Shown one piece after another: positions 1 to 4,451 of a stretch of DNA of 7,086 bases. Every line of letters starts with the position of its first letter. Positions within the stretch are counted from its first letter, which is position 1. A program made the position numbers and the translations under genes. A model generated the notes under the pieces. The model searched no databases. It saw only the letters and a program-made list of their open reading frames with translations, and was not told where the DNA came from. Origin of the DNA: an uncultured bacterium (GTDB lineage: Bacteria; Patescibacteriota; Minisyncoccia; Phycocordibacterales; UBA9973); assembly GCA_903907175.1 (NCBI GenBank), contig CAIVNB010000082.1, forward strand, positions 1 to 7,086, in the 5' to 3' direction.

Positions 1-548
1 GCTAAACTTAAGTCTTCGGCTTGGAAGAAAACTTTCAAATTAAATACGTTGTTCAACAGTGTCTGATCTGGAGGAAGTCCTAATGCAACTAATGTCTGAC
101 TAGAAACAACTACCCCTTGATCTTCTCCAAGCACTGTGCCAACATTTGGCAATAATCCTGCTAGTCTAAAATATGAAGGTTCAACAATACGAGTAGTAAC
201 CAAAAGCCCTGAAGTATCTTTCGTGCCAATTTCTCCAGGAAATTCAGCAACAGGACTTACATCAGCAACATCAGGATATGTTTTTAAATTATCTATAACA
301 GATTTTTTTATTACAGTATTACTTTCTGTAGGATATGTAATTTCCATCGTTATGAGAGAATCTTCAGTAGTCATCAATTTACCAATCAATATGTATTGCA
401 AACCATAACCAAGAGAAACCAATAATAAAACGGTTGCAATACCGATAGACATACCCATTATCGTCAAAAAAGCTCTTTGTGGTTTAGTCCGAAAAGATCT
501 AAAGGAAAGCACTATTAGCTCATTAAATTGTAATTGCTTAACAGACAT
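1..548 (-). CDS. MacB/FtsX-type ABC transporter permease, N-terminal part (cut by left edge)
   Basis: This is the membrane subunit of a MacB/LolC/FtsX-like ABC transporter; 182 codons are visible and the frame is still open at base 1. ATG at 548 gives MSVKQLQFNELIVLSF, an amphipathic N-terminus. A basic stretch follows (R17, R20, K22, R25), then one hydrophobic segment at about residues 27-52 (FLTIMGMSIGIATVLLLVSL). The 'R-FLT-IMGMSIGIA' pattern is typical of the first transmembrane helix of this family. Residues from about 55 onward (LITMEITYP, DVADVSPVAEF, YFRLAGLLPNVG) match the MacB periplasmic core domain, which lies outside the membrane. The family is usually about 400 residues with three more helices at the C-terminus, so more than half is missing here. 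The gene starts 11 bp after the ATPase stop, with only a weak AGGT (553-556) four bases ahead of the ATG, so it is probably translated by coupling. The substrate is unknown. The family call is firm. Confidence 0.92.
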   Translation of the reverse strand, partial: MSVKQLQFNELIVLSFRSFRTKPQRAFLTIMGMSIGIATVLLLVSLGYGLQYILIGKLMTTEDSLITMEITYPTESNTVIKKSVIDNLKTYPDVADVSPVAEFPGEIGTKDTSGLLVTTRIVEPSYFRLAGLLPNVGTVLGEDQGVVVSSQTLVALGLPPDQTLLNNVFNLKVFFQAEDLSL

Positions 549-559
549 TAATACCTATA

Positions 560-1945
560 TTATAACCTTTTTAGATTACTTTCGTTAATATCATTTTTAT
601 TGACATTATCCTTATCTGTATCATTCTTATCAACTAAAATACCCTCTAGTATAAGCTCCAATTTCTCTGAAAGTGTTTGAGCAGCTCGAAAAGACAACCC
701 AACACCAAATTTATTGTTCGAAAGATCTAATAATTCAACAAATTTTTCTCTAGAAATATAATTACGAATTCTATCAGAAATCACTTGATCAAGTGCTGTA
801 ATTTGTGCGGATGATAATTCCCCAGTATATCCTTCGATAAGCCATTTACGAATATCATGAATTTCATCAAAGATTGAGACTTCTGAACTTTTTTCTATTA
901 GGTCACATATCTTACTAACATTATGTCTTTTATTTATCACTTCTTCTAAATAATCCGTCACCCTCGTTGTTTTCTTTTTCCAGAGACCAACGCCGCCATC
1001 TTTAAATGGCTTATTTACTAATTTACTAAATTCTTTTTTATCAATCTTGTCAGAAAATCTTTGATTTACAAAAGATTCAAAACGACTTATTTCATCTTGA
1101 GAATATCCGCGAAGTAAGAAATTCGCAAGTAAATGCGCAGAAATCTCTCCCCCACTAGATGTATCTTTGTTCGCATCTTCTTTTGGTTGCTCTTCTTTTA
1201 GAGAAGATATCTGTTTACTCAAATGACCATAGATTGATTCAGCTAAGATTTGAGACGTAACCTTTTCTACTTCAGTGATAGTCCCGTCCTTCATGTGGTA
1301 AATTGTTTTTACATCCCTAAGACTCCACGCCTCGTGTGTAACCATTATTATAGTTCTCCCATCTTTTTCATTTAATTCTTTCAAAAATTCGAGTACTTTC
1401 TTTGCGTTAACTGAGTCTAGGTTTCCCAATGGCTCATCGGCAATAATTATCGGGGGGTCATTGGCAAGAGCTCGTGCAATACCAACTCTTTGTTGTTGCC
1501 CCCCAGAAAGTTCAAATGGATATCGATCCGCATACTCAGTTAAATCTAATCTTGCCAATAATTTACGAGCCTCTATGTCAGCTTTTTCAGACGAAATACC
1601 AACAAAAAGCATAGGCAAGGCAACGTTTTTTAAAACAGTTAAAGATGGAACCAAATTAAATTGTTGAAAAACAATTCCAATACCGGTTTGTCTAAAAATT
1701 GCTAACTCTTGATTTGAAAGAATAGAAATATCTCTCTCATTTATAAAAATTTTTCCTTCTTGGAAACGATCAATACCGGAAATTGCATAAAGCATCGTAG
1801 TTTTTCCACATCCAGACGGACCAAAGAAGGCAACATAGTCACCTCTCGTTATGTCAATGGTAATGTTTTTTAAAGCTTGTACTTCTATCGGTTTACCTTT
1901 CTCATACCAAAGACTTACATTTTCAAGTTTAATTATTGGTTCCAT
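560..1945 (-). CDS. MacB/LolD-family ABC transporter ATPase with duplicated C-terminal domain
   Basis: A 461-residue ATP-binding subunit that should drive the permease encoded just downstream. The ATPase core fills residues 1-225 and all motifs are intact: Walker A GPSGCGKT (42-49), Q-loop in VFQQFNLVPSLTVLKN (92-107), signature LSGGQQQR (146-153), Walker B IIIADEP (166-172), D-loop LGNLDS (173-178) and switch histidine H204 in MVTHE. The Q-loop context and the VALPMLFVG stretch point to the MacB/LolD/FtsE group. These proteins are normally about 220-240 residues, so this one is twice the usual length. After a charged linker (about 226-268), residues 271-337 and 365-433 form two copies of one domain, followed by an Asp/Asn-rich tail (439-461). 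The start cannot be much later because the next Met is M51, inside the fold. The ATG lies within the 3' end of the response-regulator gene (17 bp overlap), which implies translational coupling. I do not recognise the tail domain. Confidence 0.96.
   Translation of the reverse strand: MEPIIKLENVSLWYEKGKPIEVQALKNITIDITRGDYVAFFGPSGCGKTTMLYAISGIDRFQEGKIFINERDISILSNQELAIFRQTGIGIVFQQFNLVPSLTVLKNVALPMLFVGISSEKADIEARKLLARLDLTEYADRYPFELSGGQQQRVGIARALANDPPIIIADEPLGNLDSVNAKKVLEFLKELNEKDGRTIIMVTHEAWSLRDVKTIYHMKDGTITEVEKVTSQILAESIYGHLSKQISSLKEEQPKEDANKDTSSGGEISAHLLANFLLRGYSQDEISRFESFVNQRFSDKIDKKEFSKLVNKPFKDGGVGLWKKKTTRVTDYLEEVINKRHNVSKICDLIEKSSEVSIFDEIHDIRKWLIEGYTGELSSAQITALDQVISDRIRNYISREKFVELLDLSNNKFGVGLSFRAAQTLSEKLELILEGILVDKNDTDKDNVNKNDINESNLKRL
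647..1135 (-). repeat. Two-copy domain duplication in the ABC ATPase C-terminus
   Basis: Residues 271-337 (bases 1135-935) and 365-433 (bases 853-647) of the ATPase align along their length. Copy 1 has FLLRGYS, then DKIDKKEFSKLV, then GGVGL, then DYLEEVI. Copy 2 has WLIEGYT, then NYISREKFVELL, then FGVGL, then EKLELIL. Copy 2 carries about four extra residues after GYT. The pattern suggests a bundle of about four helices per copy with a shared GVGL turn. The copies are clearly diverged, so the duplication is old. It is seen directly in the translation; the helical structure is inferred from residue pattern. Confidence 0.75.
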
Positions 1946-2375
1946 GAATTTTATCTGTAAACGCGATTATCTCTTTAGGCATAAGCTCTCCTTTTACTAT
2001 ATATCCATCAATACCAAGCTTTGAAGCAGCTTCTTTCAAAGATTGTTCTTTTTGTCCAGAATAAATAATTATATTTATACTAGAAAAATCTTTATTTTTC
2101 TTCATCCTACTAATAAACTCCAAAGAACGGGCTATCTGATAAGCAGGAGTAGCCCCCTTATTCCCTTTAGCCGACATCAAAACATCCAAAAAAATACTAT
2201 CTGGCCTAGTTTCTTTGTCTTCAATAATTTTTTCTGCTTCATCCAAAGATGAAACCATCTTTATATCATAAGAGTCACTTCTTCCATGAATCCAAAATAC
2301 ATCACGAAAATATATTCTCATCATTTCATCGTCGTCGACAAGAAGGATTTTCACTTTCTTTTTTTCTTGTTCCAT
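1929..2375 (-). CDS. Stand-alone receiver-domain response regulator (CheY-like)
   Basis: A 148-residue single-domain response regulator. Receiver landmarks are complete: acidic cluster D14-D15-D16 in ILLVDDDEMMR, phospho-acceptor D64 in IFLDVLM, the Thr/Ser switch position S106 in IIIYSGQ, and conserved K128 in YIVKGE. There is no DNA-binding, enzymatic or other output domain, since the protein ends about 20 residues after K128. It should be phosphorylated by a histidine kinase and act by binding a partner. No kinase is in this window. Between beta-3 and alpha-3 there is a longer-than-usual loop (SAKGNKGATPAYQ, about 68-80), as seen in some CheY-like proteins. The start at 2375 is the only Met before the receiver core within this open frame, and no Shine-Dalgarno precedes it (an A-rich stretch instead). 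The stop overlaps the ABC ATPase start by 17 bp, so the two are coupled in translation and probably in function. Confidence 0.95.
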   Translation of the reverse strand: MEQEKKKVKILLVDDDEMMRIYFRDVFWIHGRSDSYDIKMVSSLDEAEKIIEDKETRPDSIFLDVLMSAKGNKGATPAYQIARSLEFISRMKKNKDFSSINIIIYSGQKEQSLKEAASKLGIDGYIVKGELMPKEIIAFTDKIHGTNN

Positions 2376-2378
2376 TTT

Positions 2379-2393
2379 TTATTTTTTAGCCAT
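2379..2393 (-). other. Possible in-frame mini-ORF (Met-Ala-Lys-Lys-stop) ahead of the response regulator
   Basis: On the minus strand ATG GCT AAA AAA TAA sits immediately upstream of the response-regulator ATG, in the same frame and separated from it by one AAA codon. A GGAT about six bases before this ATG is a better Shine-Dalgarno candidate than anything ahead of the annotated start. It could be a translated leader feeding ribosomes to the downstream ATG, a former start codon cut off by a stop, or chance in A-rich DNA. It is seen directly; any function is inferred. Confidence 0.2.
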
Positions 2394-2398
2394 AGGCT
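2388..2398. repeat. Short inverted repeat AGCC-ATA-GGCT
   Basis: A 4-bp perfect stem with a 3-base loop lies in the leader of the response-regulator operon, 13 bases before the start codon. On the minus strand it is followed by an A-run rather than a T-run, so it is not a terminator for that direction. It overlaps the mini-ORF start and could affect initiation, but a stem this short may be chance. Confidence 0.25.
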
Positions 2399-2400
2399 TA

Positions 2401-2415
2401 TCCGCTTTGAGCGGA
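2401..2415. repeat. Short inverted repeat TCCGC-TTTGA-GCGGA
   Basis: A 5-bp GC-rich perfect stem with a 5-base loop, standing out in an AT-rich 84-bp spacer between the GYAW-repeat protein and the response regulator. No T-run follows on either strand, so it is not a standard intrinsic terminator. It could be a leader hairpin or a protein-binding site. Confidence 0.35.
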
Positions 2416-2442
2416 AATTACTTATTAATATACAATATTTAG

Positions 2443-2471
2443 AGTATAACAAATTTTATTTATACTTTAAA
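2443..2471 (-). promoter_or_regulatory. Candidate sigma-70-type promoter for the receiver-ABC operon
   Basis: On the minus strand TTTAAA (2471-2466, four of six matches to TTGACA) lies 17 bp before TATACT (2448-2443, five of six matches to TATAAT). Spacing is ideal, and the predicted start site is about 60 bases before the response-regulator ATG. The -35 overlaps the last codons of the upstream gene. In DNA this AT-rich such matches arise easily, so this is only a candidate. Confidence 0.35.
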
Positions 2472-4370
2472 GTCTTCATTTAATATCCCCTTTTTAATAG
2501 AAAATACATCTGAGGTAAAGACATTGGAATAAGATTCATCGCTATTTTTCTTTTCTATTGTAATGTAATATTCTCCTTTTTTTAATAAACAATAGTAATT
2601 CCCATATTTATCAGCAACACGATGAAAAATTTCTTTTTTACTTCCTTTTGAAAAAACTCTAACAATAGCAAAGGACAATGGAAAACCTGTTCTCTTTTCT
2701 ATGATAGTACCATTTGATTTTGGTTTTACATTCATTCTTCTTATAATAAATAAGACCACATAAACAAAGATAATGGCTAAGTTAAAATAATTAAATTTAT
2801 TAATAACCAAAAGTAACAAAGTAAGAATAAATCCTAAGTAAAATAACACATTTGAAATTCTCGCGAATATACGAGTTTTTGGTGAACTGAATTTCAATAA
2901 TTTTTTATCTCTTTTTTCAAATTCATTCCAATTAAAACCCTGCGGATCCATAGGAATATTTCTTATAAGAGTTTTATCCGTCCCAAGTTCTATCTCTTCT
3001 CCAAAATAAAGATTGTCATACAACTCATCTCTCTCTTCCCCATGAAGATGAAGTGAAGGTGCTATATAGTTAGTTTTTTTTGCAATCATTCGATAAATTC
3101 CTGGCGGCACGAGAAAACCAAAACGCCCATCCATGTCAGTGATAGAACTGGCAACTTCTTTTCCATTTTTATCTTGAAGCATTACGTATACTGGATCCAG
3201 GGGCTGTTTAGTAACACTATCGTATACTACTCCCCAAGGTTTTGGACGTTTACGTAAGCCAAGGGCTGATAAAAGCAAACTCCATAGTCTTAAGAATGTT
3301 AAGAAAAATTCAGAAAACGAAAGTAAGCTGGTAGTGAGTGAAGAAACTAATGCCGTTCCACCACCAGCTATACCTACTGTCGTAACTGTTTTGGTTGAAA
3401 TATCAACAGCTGGCGTATTAGAAATCATGTCAGCATTTTTTTTAATTTCTTTAGTGGTTGTTTGAATGAACCCCGTAACATCTTCAGTTGTCTTAACAAC
3501 ACTAGTAACTATCTTTGTATCTAAAAAATTATCTTTTGGTATATTTTTTACAATAGACGTACTAACATTCGGATTAGTATTAGTATTCTGATTTGGGTTT
3601 GAACCATCTGACAATCTAATAGTGGTTACCGAACCACCTTCAGTTTTAGTTATGTTTTCTTTTACAACATCTCCCCCGCTTTGATACTGGCTGGTATCGC
3701 CTATTGGGAGTGGCTTATCGTCCCCGTCTTTAGGAATAGGAGTAGGATTTTCTTTTTTAGGAGTTGAATCAGATGTAAATATTGGAGGAGGAGTATCTAT
3801 GGGAGTAGTGTAAATAGGATCTGGTGGTGCATCCTTTCTAATAGACGCTGGACGCCAATCAGTACTAACTTTAAAATTATCAGCCGCACAAGAATTATTT
3901 GTAGCGCAATTAAAAACTATTTTACCTAATTTTTCAGTTGTCGCATATCCCAAAAAATCTCCAGAGGAATTTATCGTTACTCCATTAAAATTGACCCAAC
4001 CACCGAGTTCACTATCCGCATACCCTGACAAAACTCCTTCTCCGTTATTTAACACTCCACCTCCTCCAGGATATAAATTAACCCATCCTATATTTTCACC
4101 CCACGCATAACCAGACAAAGAAGTATCAGTTACAACAACACCATTACTCCCCCTAAAGAAGCCAAAATTTATTTTTACTTCTGTGTGGTCTACCCCCTTT
4201 GCATATTTATAAACATTATCAATCACTCCGGAAGAAGATGAAGCATTTACAAAAAAAGGAGTTGAAATAAGAAAAGATGATACTCCCAAAAATACGACAA
4301 CCGCTGTCGATGCAAATATTAGAGAAGATGCTCTATTTTTTGGATCAAAATTCCACTCTTCAATTTTCAT
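2460..4370 (-). CDS. Membrane-anchored surface protein with GYAW repeats and two carboxypeptidase-regulatory-like domains
   Basis: A 636-residue envelope protein of unknown function. A basic N-terminus (K11, R13) precedes a hydrophobic signal or anchor segment (about 15-36); cleavage near VNA43 is possible. Three GYAW-type repeats follow (85-100, 114-129, 139-154): SGYAWGENIGWVNLY, SGYADSELGGWVNF and a worn third copy beside a cysteine pair, C155/C161. Residues 179-223 are Pro-rich and 255-272 Asn/Thr-rich, probably an extended stalk. A long hydrophobic region (about 331-372) ends in RKRPK. A carboxypeptidase-regulatory-like beta-sandwich domain spans about 377-435 (WGVVYDSVTKQPLDPVYVML, DGRFGFLVPPGIYRM). 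Two closely spaced membrane segments (about 505-523 and 528-544) end in RRMNVKPK, and a second related domain closes the protein (about 550-636: GTIIEKRTGFPLSFAIVRV, KYGNYYCLLKKGEYYITI). The start is secure because the next Met is at 314. No Shine-Dalgarno is visible. From memory this layout is widespread in Parcubacteria-type genomes. Confidence 0.92.
   Translation of the reverse strand: MKIEEWNFDPKNRASSLIFASTAVVVFLGVSSFLISTPFFVNASSSSGVIDNVYKYAKGVDHTEVKINFGFFRGSNGVVVTDTSLSGYAWGENIGWVNLYPGGGGVLNNGEGVLSGYADSELGGWVNFNGVTINSSGDFLGYATTEKLGKIVFNCATNNSCAADNFKVSTDWRPASIRKDAPPDPIYTTPIDTPPPIFTSDSTPKKENPTPIPKDGDDKPLPIGDTSQYQSGGDVVKENITKTEGGSVTTIRLSDGSNPNQNTNTNPNVSTSIVKNIPKDNFLDTKIVTSVVKTTEDVTGFIQTTTKEIKKNADMISNTPAVDISTKTVTTVGIAGGGTALVSSLTTSLLSFSEFFLTFLRLWSLLLSALGLRKRPKPWGVVYDSVTKQPLDPVYVMLQDKNGKEVASSITDMDGRFGFLVPPGIYRMIAKKTNYIAPSLHLHGEERDELYDNLYFGEEIELGTDKTLIRNIPMDPQGFNWNEFEKRDKKLLKFSSPKTRIFARISNVLFYLGFILTLLLLVINKFNYFNLAIIFVYVVLFIIRRMNVKPKSNGTIIEKRTGFPLSFAIVRVFSKGSKKEIFHRVADKYGNYYCLLKKGEYYITIEKKNSDESYSNVFTSDVFSIKKGILNEDFKV
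3909..4118 (-). repeat. Three GYAW-type protein repeats
   Basis: Within the membrane-anchored surface protein, residues 85-100, 114-129 and 139-154 repeat the pattern L-S-G-Y-A-x(5)-G-W-V-N-[FL], spaced 25-30 residues apart. Copy 1 is canonical, copy 2 lacks the first Trp (GYADSELGGWVNF), and copy 3 has lost both Trp residues (GYATTEKLGKIVF). The decay toward the C-terminal side is visible in the translation. The repeat's role is not known to me. Confidence 0.8.
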
Positions 4371-4401
4371 AAAAAATGTAACAATTTCTAGCTACAAAGT
4401 T

Positions 4402-4430
4402 ATTCTACCACAATTGAAGTGGTTTTTCAC
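4402..4430 (-). promoter_or_regulatory. Candidate promoter for the GYAW-repeat protein, spacer filled by an inverted repeat
   Basis: On the minus strand GTGAAA (4430-4425, four of six matches to TTGACA) is 17 bp from TAGAAT (4407-4402, five of six matches to TATAAT). Transcription would begin about 25 bases before the ATG at 4370. The spacer is almost exactly occupied by the inverted repeat at 4407-4423. The match is modest and in AT-rich DNA. Confidence 0.28.
4407..4423. repeat. Inverted repeat ACCAC-N7-GTGGT in the spacer between the two surface-protein genes
   Basis: A perfect 5-bp stem with a 7-base loop, 29 bp after the stop codon of the fibronectin-type protein. On the plus strand it is followed by five Ts and looks like a weak terminator, but no plus-strand gene leads into it. 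On the minus strand, where the genes are, AGAATAAC follows, so it is not a normal terminator there. An operator or a weak bidirectional structure is possible. Confidence 0.35.
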
Positions 4431-4451
4431 CTTGTAATATCAAATTAATTG

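Noticed and set aside
136..408. Plus-strand 90-codon open frame
   Set aside because: It lies fully opposite the MacB-type permease, whose minus-strand frame reads through to the window edge with clear family motifs; the plus-strand product resembles nothing.
1461..2483. Three plus-strand open frames of 65-69 codons (1461-1667, 2043-2252, 2286-2483)
   Set aside because: All lie mainly opposite the ABC ATPase and response regulator, and their Phe/Ser/Cys-rich products are typical of antisense shadows.
4407..4427. Rho-independent terminator (stem plus TTTTT) on the plus strand
   Set aside because: No plus-strand gene reads into it; the stem is only 5 bp and on the coding (minus) strand no T-run follows.
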